DNA from: Rhodospirillales bacterium | GTDB taxonomy: Bacteria > Pseudomonadota > Alphaproteobacteria > Acetobacterales > Acetobacteraceae | NCBI GenBank assembly: GCA_025352565.1 | Contig: JANXTF010000081.1 | Location: 1-60,328, forward strand | Reading direction: 5' to 3' | Length of the DNA stretch: 60,328 nucleotides | Part shown: positions 26,924-35,857 of the stretch, piece by piece | Layout of the letters: every line of letters begins with the position of its first letter | Position numbering within the stretch: the stretch's first letter is position 1 | Position numbers and translations under genes: made by a program | The notes under the pieces: generated by a model | The model's database searches: none | Seen by the model: only the letters and a program-made list of their open reading frames with translations | Told to the model about the DNA's origin: nothing

Positions 26924-27623
26924 ACTGGTCGGCCCGGTGCCAGTTGACCGAGGCGATCAGGGTGCCCTGCCGCGTCACGTAGCGGCGGAGCAGTTGCAGC
27001 GACATGCTCGCCTCGGCAAGACCGAACGCGTTCGACACACGGCGCGGCATCTCGGTCGCGCGGATATCCTGCAGGACCTCGATGATGGACTGACCCGACG
27101 CGTCCTCCAGCATCGCGTAGAACGGCAACCTCACATGCCAGAAAGTCTCGATGGTGGCTTCGAATTCGGCGGGCACGTAAGATTCGACATAGGCGATCGG
27201 CGATCCGCCGCGTTCCGTCCAGCGCACGCCCGTCACCAACAGCCACTCCTTGCCGGCAACGGCGCCGATGCGCTGGGCGATTTCGGCGGTGAGCGTGACC
27301 CGGGAGATGTCATTGACCACGTAATGCGTGTTCGTGGCGTTGGCGAAAAGGTCCTGCAGCGTGGCGAAGGACTGGGTGTAGTTGGCAACCGGCGTCGCCG
27401 ACACCACCAGGCTGCCGGCACCCTGGCGCCTGCGGATCAGGCCCTGCTCGACGATGCGGCGGAGCGCCTCGCGGATGGTGTTGCGGCTGGTGGCGAACTC
27501 CTCTCCCAGATCCGCCTCGGTGGGAAGCAGCGAGCCGATCGCATAGTCGCCACCGACGATCCGCTCGCGCAGCTTCGCCGCGATCTGGACATAGACCGGG
27601 GTGCGCTGGGACGGCCCGCTCAG
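26883..27623 (-). CDS. GntR family regulator with UTRA ligand domain; unusual CTG start or frameshift
   Basis: 246 aa if read from CTG 27623. The N-terminal winged helix has TPVYVQIAAKLRERIVGG, LLPTEADLGEEFATSRNTI and REALRRIVEQGLIRRRQGAG. The remainder, with SPIAYVESYVPAE, is a UTRA domain that binds a small effector. Reading upstream there is no ATG, GTG or TTG before an in-frame TGA at 27690. CTG 27623 gives a normal length and overlaps the stop of a small upstream frame as CTGA. The alternatives are a frameshift (ATG 27636 lies in another frame) or decay. It probably controls the adjacent hydrolase, transporter and catabolic genes. Start uncertain, identity firm. Confidence 0.82.
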   Translation of the reverse strand: MSGPSQRTPVYVQIAAKLRERIVGGDYAIGSLLPTEADLGEEFATSRNTIREALRRIVEQGLIRRRQGAGSLVVSATPVANYTQSFATLQDLFANATNTHYVVNDISRVTLTAEIAQRIGAVAGKEWLLVTGVRWTERGGSPIAYVESYVPAEFEATIETFWHVRLPFYAMLEDASGQSIIEVLQDIRATEMPRRVSNAFGLAEASMSLQLLRRYVTRQGTLIASVNWHRADQFTYQMSLHRRVEG

Positions 27624-27727
27624 TTGGAACGTCCATTGGAAAGGCCGGTCTCGACCACCTCGCCCGCGCCGCCGACGATCCGCAGACTGTCAGAACCGCA
27701 GCCTGCGGTGAGGTTGCACGCGCGCAT
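27620..27727 (-). CDS. Possible small upstream ORF coupled to the GntR regulator
   Basis: 35 codons from ATG 27727 (a further ATG is at 27751), starting MRACNLTAGCGSDSLRI. Its TGA (27620-27622) overlaps the CTG from which the regulator frame can begin. No strong ribosome site. It may be a coupling ORF, the true N-terminus broken by a frameshift, or chance. Confidence 0.25.
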   Translation of the reverse strand: MRACNLTAGCGSDSLRIVGGAGEVVETGLSNGRSN

Positions 27728-27834
27728 GGGCGTCTCTCGCTTTCGGGACATCGGTTGTAGGTGCAAATTCACGCTGCGGCAAATAGACATCGGAACATCT
27801 TGGCGATGTTGCCCTCGACCTTGCGGCGGGCGAG

Positions 27835-28749
27835 TCAGGCTCCGCCCGGTCGTGCCGCTTCGTCGCGGGGCCGGAAGCCGTCCCGCGTGCGGCGAATTCG
27901 CATGCCCGTTAGCCCCATGAAATGCGCCGGCACCAGCCACGCGCCGCGTTCGGCCACCTCCTCCAGAAGCAGCCGGCGTGTCGCGTGGGCCTGCGACCCG
28001 TCGGAACAGAAACGGCTCGACCAGTCAGGCCGCACAAGCTGGACGGGATGGTGGATCGCGTCACCACACAACAGGCCGTGCGAGCCACGGCGATCGAGCG
28101 TGATGCCGACCTGCCCCGGCGAGTGGCCGGGCAGCGGCCGCACTGTCAGGCCGCGCAGCAACTCGTGGTCGGCGTCCACGAGATCGACCTGCCCGGCCTC
28201 GATGACCGGCAAAACCGAATCCGTGTATGACCCGTGGTTCGCTGCCGGATCGCAGCGCACCTGCGATTGCCAGTAGGCAAGCTCGCCGCGCCCTAACAGA
28301 TATCGTGCGCGAGGGAAGGTGGGCACCCACCGCCCATCGACAAGCCGCGTGTTCCAACCGACATGGTCGGCGTGCAGGTGGGTGCAGAATACGATATCGA
28401 CGTCTTCCGGAGCGAGCCCTAGCGTGGCGAGGCGCGCGAGATACGAGGTGTGGCTACGGTCGTTCCACGGCACTTGCCGCGGGCGCGGCTTGTGTTCGCC
28501 GACGCAGGTGTCGACCAGGATGACCTTGCCATCGACGCGCAGCACGACCGAGTGCATCGACAATGCGATCTCGTCGCCGCGCATGAAGGCTGGCTCCAGC
28601 CAATGACGGTCGGCCTCCAATGCAGCCGCCTCGGCTGCGGGGAACAGCGTGGCGAGAGGCAGGACGAAGCGCTCCATGTCGACGACGCGATCCAGCCGCG
28701 CGTCGCCGATCATGAGGGGCGGGCTCAGGTCAGCCGGGGGTGCAGGCAT
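27835..28749 (-). CDS. Metallo-beta-lactamase-fold hydrolase
   Basis: 304 aa. The metal motif THLHADHVGW is at about 123-132 (H124, H126, D128, H129). Further ligands are LPGHSPGQVG, GDAIHHP and the C-terminal PAHFMG. The fold covers lactonases, esterases and amidohydrolases, so the reaction is open. The gene follows the second LIV binding-protein gene with a 20-bp overlap, placing it in the transporter operon. A catabolic role, for example opening a lactone or ester of the imported compound, is an inference. ATG 28713 is a possible shorter start. Confidence 0.85.
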   Translation of the reverse strand: MPAPPADLSPPLMIGDARLDRVVDMERFVLPLATLFPAAEAAALEADRHWLEPAFMRGDEIALSMHSVVLRVDGKVILVDTCVGEHKPRPRQVPWNDRSHTSYLARLATLGLAPEDVDIVFCTHLHADHVGWNTRLVDGRWVPTFPRARYLLGRGELAYWQSQVRCDPAANHGSYTDSVLPVIEAGQVDLVDADHELLRGLTVRPLPGHSPGQVGITLDRRGSHGLLCGDAIHHPVQLVRPDWSSRFCSDGSQAHATRRLLLEEVAERGAWLVPAHFMGLTGMRIRRTRDGFRPRDEAARPGGA

Positions 28750-29926
28750 CGGGAGGGAACTCGTCGAAGAGGGTCCATTTCGCGTCCTGCAACAGGATGA
28801 CGTAGCCTGGGAGTTCCGCGTCGCTGCCGGTGAAGCAGATGTCGTTGCCCAGCACGCCCGAGAAGCGGATGCCCTTGAGCGCGTCGCGCACAGCCACGCG
28901 CTCGGCGGCGAGCTTGGACGGATCGCCGGTGACGCCCGATTTCTCGATCGCCTGCTTTAGCAAGTACACCGTGTCGAACGCCTGCGCGTCCACATGGTGC
29001 GGCCCGGCTTTGTGCAGGCCGCGCGCGGCGGTCTCGCGCACGAAGCGCTGGGCGAAAGCCTCCGTGTCGGCGTTGTGGCCGCGCCAGAACCCCGACGCGA
29101 AGATCATGCCGTCGGCGTCCTTGCCGAACAGCTCGACCAGGTTCGGTTCGGAAAAAAGCTGCGAGCCGATCACGCGGCCCTTGTAGTTCTGCCGATGCAA
29201 CTCGCGGAGCAGCACGACCGCTTGGTCGAAATTGGCGGCCAGCGCCAAAATGTCCGGGTTGTCCTGCACCACTTGAGCAACCTGGGCCGACACGTCGAAG
29301 CTGTTCAAGTTGAAGGTGACGGTTTTGGTCAGCGTGACGCCGGCCTGCTTCAGCAGCGGCGGGAACACCTGGCTGCCGGTGATGTTGGCGATGCGATCAT
29401 CGGACACATAGATGATGTCGGCGGTTTTCATCGCCACCTTCTTGCGCTTCAGGGCTTCGAGCAGCCGCGTGAACTGTTTGTCCTCGCCGGCCGAAAGTCG
29501 CCAGGTGAAGGTCTTGCCCTTGGTGAGCCCCGGCGCGCTGGAGGAATAGGGCAGGATCAGCACGCGCTCACGCTCGGCGTCGTTCAGGGCCACGGCGGTC
29601 TCGCTCGACGAAAGCGGCCCGATGATCGCCAGCACCTTGTTGTCTTCGGCCAGCGTGCGCACGGCCACGGAGGCCTGTTTCGGGTCCGATGCCGTGTCGT
29701 AGCGGATCAGGTGGATCTTGCGCCCCGCGATGCCGCCCTTGGCGTTGATCTCGTCGGCGGCCACCTGCACCGCGATGGCGGTGCTGTCGCCGGTCTGCTT
29801 CAACGGTCCGCTGGTGGCGGTGACGAAACCGATCTGCCACTCGGGCAGGTCGGCGGCAGTGGCGGCGGTGCTTATCAGCCCCAATGCCGCGATCGTCAGG
29901 ATCGTCTGTCGGCTACGGCGAAACAT
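28730..29926 (-). CDS. Periplasmic substrate-binding protein of the second LIV-type ABC transporter
   Basis: 398 aa with signal peptide (MFRRSRQTILTIAALGLIST-AATA). Mature sequence EWQIGFVTATSGPLKQTGD and DEINAKGGIAGRKIHLIRYD is a typical Peripla_BP_6 fold. The ligand is unknown; this class also binds aromatic acids and amides besides amino acids. In gene order it comes after the membrane and ATPase genes and before the MBL hydrolase, all on the minus strand and facing away from the catabolic operon. Confidence 0.9.
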   Translation of the reverse strand: MFRRSRQTILTIAALGLISTAATAADLPEWQIGFVTATSGPLKQTGDSTAIAVQVAADEINAKGGIAGRKIHLIRYDTASDPKQASVAVRTLAEDNKVLAIIGPLSSSETAVALNDAERERVLILPYSSSAPGLTKGKTFTWRLSAGEDKQFTRLLEALKRKKVAMKTADIIYVSDDRIANITGSQVFPPLLKQAGVTLTKTVTFNLNSFDVSAQVAQVVQDNPDILALAANFDQAVVLLRELHRQNYKGRVIGSQLFSEPNLVELFGKDADGMIFASGFWRGHNADTEAFAQRFVRETAARGLHKAGPHHVDAQAFDTVYLLKQAIEKSGVTGDPSKLAAERVAVRDALKGIRFSGVLGNDICFTGSDAELPGYVILLQDAKWTLFDEFPPDACTPG

Positions 29927-29953
29927 GGCAGTCCTCCTTCGCTGTTGGCGGGT

Positions 29954-30679
29954 TCAGTGCGCGCCCAGATAGGCCTGTGTCAGCATCTCGCTTCGTGCGA
30001 CGTCGGCCGCGTCGCCCGAGAGCACCACGGCGCCGAGTTCCAGGATCGTCGCGCGGGCCGCCGCCTCGAGTGCCATGCCGGTATTCTGCTCGACCAGCAG
30101 GACAGCGAGACCGTCACGGTTCAATGTCCTGATGAGATCGAACATTCGCTGCACGAACAGAGGGGACAGGCCAAGCGAGGGTTCGTCCAGCATCATGAGC
30201 CGAGGCTTGGCGAGCAGCGCGCGGCTGATCGCCAGCATCTGCTGCTCGCCGCCGGAGAGCACGCTGGCCAGCATGTCGCGGCGTTGCGCGAGGTTCGGGA
30301 AACGCTCGTAGATCGCGTCCACATCGCGGGCGACTGCCGTGTCGCGCCGGGTGTAGGCGCCCATCAGCAGATTGTCGTGGACGGTGAGGCTGACGAAGAT
30401 CTGGCGCCCCTCGGGTACCAGCACCAAGCCGCGCCGCACGCGCGCCGGCGTGTCGGCGGTCGTGATGTCGTGTCCGTCGAACCGGATGGTACCGCGCGCC
30501 GCGCGGACCATGCCCTGGATGGCGCGCAGCAGCGACGTCTTGCCGGCGCCGTTGGCGCCCAGCACGGCCACGATCTGGCCTTCGGCCACGGAGATATCGA
30601 CGCTCTTGACCGCCATGTTGCGGCCGTAGCGCACATCGAGGCCGGTGACCTCAAGCAGTCCCTCGCGTTTATGCGGCAT
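29954..30679 (-). CDS. LivF-type ATP-binding protein (second system)
   Basis: 241 aa. Walker A GANGAGKTS (about 40-48), signature LSGGEQQM, Walker B LMMLDEPSLGLSP and the LivF C-terminus MLTQAYLGAH. It overlaps the livG-like gene end by 11 bp. Works with the LivG-like, LivM-like and LivH-like proteins upstream. Confidence 0.93.
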   Translation of the reverse strand: MPHKREGLLEVTGLDVRYGRNMAVKSVDISVAEGQIVAVLGANGAGKTSLLRAIQGMVRAARGTIRFDGHDITTADTPARVRRGLVLVPEGRQIFVSLTVHDNLLMGAYTRRDTAVARDVDAIYERFPNLAQRRDMLASVLSGGEQQMLAISRALLAKPRLMMLDEPSLGLSPLFVQRMFDLIRTLNRDGLAVLLVEQNTGMALEAAARATILELGAVVLSGDAADVARSEMLTQAYLGAH

Positions 30680-31445
30680 TGTGGCGCGGCCCGAGATAGG
30701 CTTCCAGAACGGCGGGGTCTTCCTGCACCGAGGCGGTCGGGCCGTCGTAGATCTTGAGGCCGAAATTGAGCACGATCGTGTGCTCGCATAGGCTGCGGAC
30801 CAGGCTCATGTCATGTTCCACGATCAGCAGCGTCACTCCATGCTCGGCGACGCCCATCAGGAAATCCTTCAGATCCCCGGTTTCGCGCGTGTTGAGGCCG
30901 GCCGCGGGCTCGTCCAGCAGCAGCACCTTGGGGTGGCTCATCAGCGCGCGGACGACTTCGATCTTCTTGCGGATGCCATAGGGCAGGTTGGCGGTGACTT
31001 CGTTCGGATAGGTGCCGAGACCGAAGGCGCGGAGCTGCGACTCCGCCTCGTCGCGCCAGGCGCGGTTGCGCTTCAGCCAGAGCGGCGTCAGCAGGTCCAT
31101 CATGCCGCGCGTGCGGGCGTGCTGGCCCACCATGACGTTCTCGACCACGGAGAGATGCGGCATCAGGCGGATGTTCTGGAACGAGCGCGCCAGACCCATC
31201 ACGGTGCGCTCGCCCGGGCGCTTGGCGGCGATGTCCGTGCCTTGAAGCAAGATCGCGCCCCGATCGGCGGAATAGGCGCCGGAAATGAGGTTGAACACCG
31301 TGGTCTTGCCGGCGCCGTTCGGTCCGATCAACGCGGTGCGCTGGCCCTCGCGCACGTCGAAGCTCACATCGGTCACGACCTTCAGCCCCGAAAAGGCCTT
31401 GGTCACGTTGCGGAGTGCCAGAACAACCGCGGCGTCCATGCTCAT
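30669..31445 (-). CDS. LivG-type ATP-binding protein (second system)
   Basis: 258 aa from ATG 31445, overlapping the livM-like stop as ATGA. Walker A GPNGAGKTT, signature NLPYGIRKK in the LivG style, Walker B LLLDEPAAGLNTRET, and the LivG tail EDPAVLEAYLGP. Here LivG is a separate protein, unlike the fused LivMG of the first system, so the two systems are not recent duplicates of each other. Confidence 0.93.
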   Translation of the reverse strand: MSMDAAVVLALRNVTKAFSGLKVVTDVSFDVREGQRTALIGPNGAGKTTVFNLISGAYSADRGAILLQGTDIAAKRPGERTVMGLARSFQNIRLMPHLSVVENVMVGQHARTRGMMDLLTPLWLKRNRAWRDEAESQLRAFGLGTYPNEVTANLPYGIRKKIEVVRALMSHPKVLLLDEPAAGLNTRETGDLKDFLMGVAEHGVTLLIVEHDMSLVRSLCEHTIVLNFGLKIYDGPTASVQEDPAVLEAYLGPRHNAA

Positions 31446-32329
31446 GCCTCGCGCGGCGCGGCGCGGCGGTTGCCGAGCAGACGGCCGAGGCCGGTGCGGG
31501 TCACCACGCCTTCGGGGCGCGCCACCATCATCACCACGGTGATGATGCCCAGAATGATGAAGCGCCAGCTGGTGTCGAGCTGCCCGGCGCTGGCGCCGCC
31601 CATGTTGGCGACCACGTAGCGGAACAGCTCGGGCACGATGGTGAAGAAGGCGGCGCCGATCAGCGGCCCCCAGACGGTTTGCGTGCCGCCCAGCAGCACG
31701 AACAGCAGCAGATAGATCGAGCTGAGCGAGTCGAAGGTCTGCACCTCGACGAAGTTGAAGTAGAAGGCATAGAGCCCGCCCGCGATGCCCGCGAGGACGC
31801 CGCCCAGCGTGAACGCGGCGACGCGCGTGCGGCGCACGCCGATGCCCATGAGTTCGGCCACCGTGTCGTCGTCGTGGGTCGCGCGCATCGCGAGCCCGAA
31901 GCGCGTCTGCATCAGCAGCATCACGCCGACCAGTACGACGCCGGCGATCACGATGATCGGGCCACCGCCGACATGCTCCGGCACCGTCATGCCCAGCGCG
32001 CCGCCGAGCGCGTCGACGTTGATGATGACGCCGCTGACGAACTGCGCGAAGGCGAAGGTGGCGAGCACAAGATAGACGCCCTTGGTACGCAGGATCGATA
32101 ACGCGAGCACGAATGCGATCAGACCGCTCACGCTGGCCGACACCGCCAGGATGACCGGAAGCGGGGCGCCGTATTGCGTCGAGATGTAGGCCGCAGCATA
32201 GGCGCCGACCGCCTGGAACGCGGCGCCGCCAAGGTTGAGCTGCCCGGTGGCGACCGGCAGGAACACCGCGTAGGCGAGGATGACGTTCAACGCCAGGATC
32301 ACCGCCATGCCGTCGAGATAACCCGACAT
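31442..32329 (-). CDS. LivM-type permease (second system)
   Basis: 295 aa hydrophobic inner-membrane protein from ATG 32329, sharing one base with the livH-like stop (TGATG). It contains GQLNLGGAAFQAVGAYAAAY, the LivM hallmark, RTKGVYLVLATFAFAQF, and GGTQTVWGPLIGAAFFTI near the C-terminus. Confidence 0.93.
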   Translation of the reverse strand: MSGYLDGMAVILALNVILAYAVFLPVATGQLNLGGAAFQAVGAYAAAYISTQYGAPLPVILAVSASVSGLIAFVLALSILRTKGVYLVLATFAFAQFVSGVIINVDALGGALGMTVPEHVGGGPIIVIAGVVLVGVMLLMQTRFGLAMRATHDDDTVAELMGIGVRRTRVAAFTLGGVLAGIAGGLYAFYFNFVEVQTFDSLSSIYLLLFVLLGGTQTVWGPLIGAAFFTIVPELFRYVVANMGGASAGQLDTSWRFIILGIITVVMMVARPEGVVTRTGLGRLLGNRRAAPREA

Positions 32330-33249
32330 CAGAGCTTGCCCTTGCCAATGGCGTGGTGGCCGAAGATGCCCTGCGGCCGCACGATCAGCGCCACCAGCAG
32401 CAAGCCCCACACGATCGCCTGCACCGTGTCGCCGCCGAACAGATGGATCGAGAGCGTCTCGACCACGCCGACGATCACGCCGCCGACGATGGCGCCCCAG
32501 ATCGAGCCGAGGCCGCCCAGCACCATGCCGGCGATGGCCTTGTTGCCGACCTCGTTGCCCATGCCGGCATAGACCTGGCCGTAGTTGATGGCGAAGATGG
32601 CGCCCGCCACGCCGCACAGCAGGCCGGAGAGCACGAACACCACCGGCACGATACGCCCAACATCGACGCCCATCAGCAGGCTGGCATCCGGATTCTCGGC
32701 GATCGAGCGCAGCGCGCGGCCAATGCGGGTGTATTTCAGCAGCCGCGACAGGCCGAACACGATGGCGAGTGCCAGGACCAGGCTGAACAGCTGCGGGATG
32801 CTGACGATGAGGCCGCCGAAACGGAGGTTCATGTTGGTGAACGGGGTGGTGAACCGATGCGGCTCGGTGCCGTAGGCCATGCGGACGAGGTTCTCGATGA
32901 TCAGCAGGAAGCCCAGCGAGGAGACCAGCGGAATGGCGTGCTCGGTGGCATCGCCGTAGCGCGCCTTCATGTAGCGGAAGGTCATGCGCTCGACCACGAG
33001 CGAGGCGGCGATGGCGACCGCGATGCCGTCGCCCAGGGCGGCAGCCCAGTTCAGCGGCGAGCTGAGGCCGAAAGGCAGGCCGTATTGCGCCGACGCCCAG
33101 GCGACCATCGCGGTCAGCATGAACAGCGGCGGGATGGTGAAGTTCAGGAAGTTGAGGATGCCGATGGTGAGGTTGAACGCCAGCGCCACAGTGACATAGA
33201 CGGCCCCCAGCATGACGCCGTTGATGACCTGTTGCAGCACCAGGATCAC
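32329..33249 (-). CDS. LivH-type permease (second system)
   Basis: 306 aa from GTG 33249, with GAGGA 7 nt upstream. It shows ILNFLNFTIPPLFMLTA in place of the common VNFGQGE-type loop, and LGGLGSIWGAIVGGVIVGVVE near the C-terminus. First gene of the minus-strand transporter operon. It diverges from the FAD monooxygenase gene across a 140-bp gap carrying a 9-bp inverted repeat. Confidence 0.92.
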   Translation of the reverse strand: MILVLQQVINGVMLGAVYVTVALAFNLTIGILNFLNFTIPPLFMLTAMVAWASAQYGLPFGLSSPLNWAAALGDGIAVAIAASLVVERMTFRYMKARYGDATEHAIPLVSSLGFLLIIENLVRMAYGTEPHRFTTPFTNMNLRFGGLIVSIPQLFSLVLALAIVFGLSRLLKYTRIGRALRSIAENPDASLLMGVDVGRIVPVVFVLSGLLCGVAGAIFAINYGQVYAGMGNEVGNKAIAGMVLGGLGSIWGAIVGGVIVGVVETLSIHLFGGDTVQAIVWGLLLVALIVRPQGIFGHHAIGKGKL

Positions 33250-33309
33250 GCGAAAGTCCTCAAACGCTAAAACTCACCTGTCATCCATTCGAGCTGACCG
33301 GCTGCAACC

Positions 33310-33362
33310 AAATTTGTCAATACCGCCCCGTTGTTGACAGCCGTTATTGTTTGGACAAATTT
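33310..33362. promoter_or_regulatory. Divergent promoter region with paired 9-bp inverted repeat, candidate regulator operator
   Basis: AAATTTGTC (33310-33318) and its exact reverse complement GACAAATTT (33354-33362) are 44 bp apart, near four helical turns. Consensus-like TTGACA lies on the plus strand at 33334-33339 and on the minus strand at 33320-33315, so each could be the -35 of one of the divergent operons and partly overlaps the repeats. No good -10 was found for either. The AT-rich sites stand out in GC-rich DNA. Binding by the nearby GntR/UTRA protein is an inference. Confidence 0.55.
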
Positions 33363-33389
33363 ATGCATCCGAACAGCAAGGCATCGTTC

Positions 33390-34586
33390 ATGGGTTCAAA
33401 TCGGGTCATTGTGGTGGGGGGCGGTCCCGTCGGCCTGGTCGCGGCGACTTATCTCGCAACCCAGGGTGTGCCGCTTCTCGTGGTGGAGGAGAGCGCCGAC
33501 ATCACGGAGGATCTGCGGGCCTCGACATTTCACCCGCCGACGCTCGACTTTCTGGACACGCTTGGTGTCACGCGCACGCTGATCGAGCGCGGCCTCATTT
33601 GTCCGCATTGGCAGTTCCGCGACCGCAAGAAGGGCGCGGTCGCGACGTTCGATCTGTCGGCGCTGCGCGACGAGACCGCGTTCCCTTACCGGCTGCAATG
33701 CGAGCAATGGAAGCTGACCACGGTGCTCCGCGAGCGCCTTGCGGCCTCGGCGGACGTGGAGCTGCGCTATGGCCTGCGCGCCGTGTCGGTGCGGCAGGAC
33801 GCGGATCGCGTGGTGCTGGTCGCGCGGACGGCGGAGGGCGAGGATGAGGAGTTCGAGGGGCGCTATCTGGTCGCCGCCGATGGGGCGCGGAGCGCCATCC
33901 GCCGGGCCCTGGGCACGCCGTTCGACGGCCAGACCATCCCGGAACGGTTTTTGTCGCTATCGACGACGTTCCCGTTCCACGAGGCGATGCCCGACCTTGC
34001 CAGCGTGGCGTATATCTCGGACCCGGACGAGTGGCTCACCCTGCTGCGGACGCCGACGCTGTGGCGGGTTCTGTTCCCGACAGACCCCAGCGAGACCGAG
34101 GAGCAGATGATGGCGCCTGCGCGCCTGGAGGAGCGGTTGCAATCGGTGGTGCCGTCCGGCACGCCGTACGAGGTGGTCCACAAGACCGCCTACCGGGTGC
34201 ATGAACGCGTGGCCGAGCGCTATGTGGAGGGCCGCGTGCTGCTGGCCGGGGATGCGGCCCATCTCAACAATCCGCTCGGAGGCATGGGCATGAATGGCGG
34301 CATCCACGACGCGATGAATTTGGGCGACAAGCTGGCCGCCGTCTGGCGCGGGGCCGATCGGACGCTGCTGGGGCAGTACGAGCGGCAGCGGCGCAAGGTG
34401 GCGATCGAGTCGGTCCAGGCGCAGGCGATGCGGAACCGGCAGATATTGAACGAGCGCGATGCCGCCAGGCGTCAGGCGTATTACGACGACCTGAAGGCGA
34501 CCGCCGACGACCCTGTGCGGCACAAGGAGTATTTGATGCGCTCCTCCATGATCCAGTCGCTGCGGGACGCGGCGTCGGTCGCGTGA
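33390..34586 (+). CDS. FAD-dependent monooxygenase (aromatic hydroxylase family)
   Basis: 398 aa from ATG 33390 (AAGG 8 nt upstream); ATG 33363 lies inside the repeat element and lacks a ribosome site. Class A flavoprotein monooxygenase: VIVVGGGPVGLVAATYLA (FAD, about 6-23), LVAADGARSAIRRALG (DG motif) and VLLAGDAAHLNNPLGGMG (GD motif). It should hydroxylate, or in some relatives oxygenate and open, an aromatic or heteroaromatic ring using NAD(P)H and O2. First gene of the six-gene operon, so it likely acts on the imported substrate or an early intermediate. Confidence 0.9.
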   Translation: MGSNRVIVVGGGPVGLVAATYLATQGVPLLVVEESADITEDLRASTFHPPTLDFLDTLGVTRTLIERGLICPHWQFRDRKKGAVATFDLSALRDETAFPYRLQCEQWKLTTVLRERLAASADVELRYGLRAVSVRQDADRVVLVARTAEGEDEEFEGRYLVAADGARSAIRRALGTPFDGQTIPERFLSLSTTFPFHEAMPDLASVAYISDPDEWLTLLRTPTLWRVLFPTDPSETEEQMMAPARLEERLQSVVPSGTPYEVVHKTAYRVHERVAERYVEGRVLLAGDAAHLNNPLGGMGMNGGIHDAMNLGDKLAAVWRGADRTLLGQYERQRRKVAIESVQAQAMRNRQILNERDAARRQAYYDDLKATADDPVRHKEYLMRSSMIQSLRDAASVA

Positions 34587-35857
34587 GCCCGCGCACCATC
34601 GCGGAGAAGATCATCGCGACCCATGCCATCGAGGGCTTCGTCGCCGCCGGCGGCATCGCGACCGTGACGCCGGATATCCTGATGCTGAACGACGTGTCGG
34701 GCCCGCTGGCGTTCGAGCAGTTCGACGCCATGGGCGCCAAGGCGCCGGCCGAGCCGGCGCGCGTGGTGCTGATCGCGGACCATTTCGCGCCGGCCAGCAA
34801 CATCGACAGCGCGACCGCCATCGGCGCGCTGAGGGGGTTCGCGCGCAAGCACGGCCTCGCGCATTTCCATGAGCCGGGGCGGGGCGGGATCGAGCACACG
34901 CTGCTGGATGAGTTGGGTCTGGTGGGCCATGGCAGCATCGTGTTCGGGGCCGACAGCCACACCTGCACGGCGGGCGCGTTCAACGCGCTGGGGATCGGCT
35001 TCGGCTCCACCGACCTCGCCGCCGCCTTAGCCACCGGGCGGCTTTGGCTGCGCGTGCCCGAGACGATCCGCGTGGAACTGACCGGGGAGCCGGGCCGCTA
35101 TGTCACGGGCAAGGACGTGATCCTGCATGTGATCCGCCAGATCGGCGTCGATGGCGCGGCGGACGCGGCGCTGGAATTCGGCGGCCCGGGCCTCGCCGGG
35201 CTCGGCATGGATGCGCGCATGGCGATCGCCAACATGGCGGTGGAGGCGGGTGCCGATACCTGCGCGTTCGAGGGCGACGCCGCCTCGACCGCGCACATGG
35301 CCCATCGCGGCCGGGCCGCGTGTGCCCCGGTCCTGCCGGATGCGGATGCGGTGTACCGCGCGAGGCTCGAGATAAACCTGTCGGGACTTTCGCCGATCGT
35401 CGCCTGCCCGCCATCGCCGGGCGCCGGCGTGACGGTGGCGGAGCTGCGCGGCCAGCGTGTGGACCAGGTCTATGTCGGCAATTGCGCGAACGGAACCATG
35501 ACCGATCTGCGCCAGGTGGCGGAGGTGCTGCGCGGTCGTCGGATCGGCGAACATGTGCGGATGATCGTCGTGCCGGCCACACAGCGCATCTGGCGCGAGG
35601 CATTGGCCGAGGGGCTGCTCGATATCATCGCCGCCGCCGGGGCTGCCATCTCGACGCCGACCTGCGGCGCCTGCTTCGGCGGTCATATGGGCATATTGGC
35701 GGCGGGCGAGATCGCGATTGCCACCACCAACCGCAATTTCCGCGGCCGCATGGGCCATCCCGACTCACAGGTGTTCCTGGCCAGCGCCTGGGTAGCGGCG
35801 GCGTCGGCTGTGGCGGGCGAGATCGTATCGCCGGAATCGCTGGAGGCGGTGCCATGA
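34583..35857 (+). CDS. Aconitase-family hydro-lyase large subunit (LeuC-like; maleate/dimethylmaleate hydratase type)
   Basis: 424 aa from GTG 34583, overlapping the monooxygenase stop as GTGA. It carries a 4Fe-4S cluster; ligands C301 (GNCANG), C361 and C364 (TPTCGACFGGHMG) are all present, as is GADSHTCTAGAFNALGIGFG. It pairs with the next gene. LeuC/LeuD-type pairs isomerise 2-isopropylmalate or hydrate maleate, citraconate or 2,3-dimethylmaleate. The neighbours here are catabolic and no leuA or leuB is present, so a hydratase role is more likely than leucine synthesis. Confidence 0.88.
   Translation: MSPRTIAEKIIATHAIEGFVAAGGIATVTPDILMLNDVSGPLAFEQFDAMGAKAPAEPARVVLIADHFAPASNIDSATAIGALRGFARKHGLAHFHEPGRGGIEHTLLDELGLVGHGSIVFGADSHTCTAGAFNALGIGFGSTDLAAALATGRLWLRVPETIRVELTGEPGRYVTGKDVILHVIRQIGVDGAADAALEFGGPGLAGLGMDARMAIANMAVEAGADTCAFEGDAASTAHMAHRGRAACAPVLPDADAVYRARLEINLSGLSPIVACPPSPGAGVTVAELRGQRVDQVYVGNCANGTMTDLRQVAEVLRGRRIGEHVRMIVVPATQRIWREALAEGLLDIIAAAGAAISTPTCGACFGGHMGILAAGEIAIATTNRNFRGRMGHPDSQVFLASAWVAAASAVAGEIVSPESLEAVP

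Noticed and set aside
27310-27636. Minus-strand frame starting at ATG 27636 as a separate gene
   Set aside because: It is shifted relative to the GntR helix-turn-helix frame and encodes no recognisable sequence; retained only as evidence for a possible frameshift.
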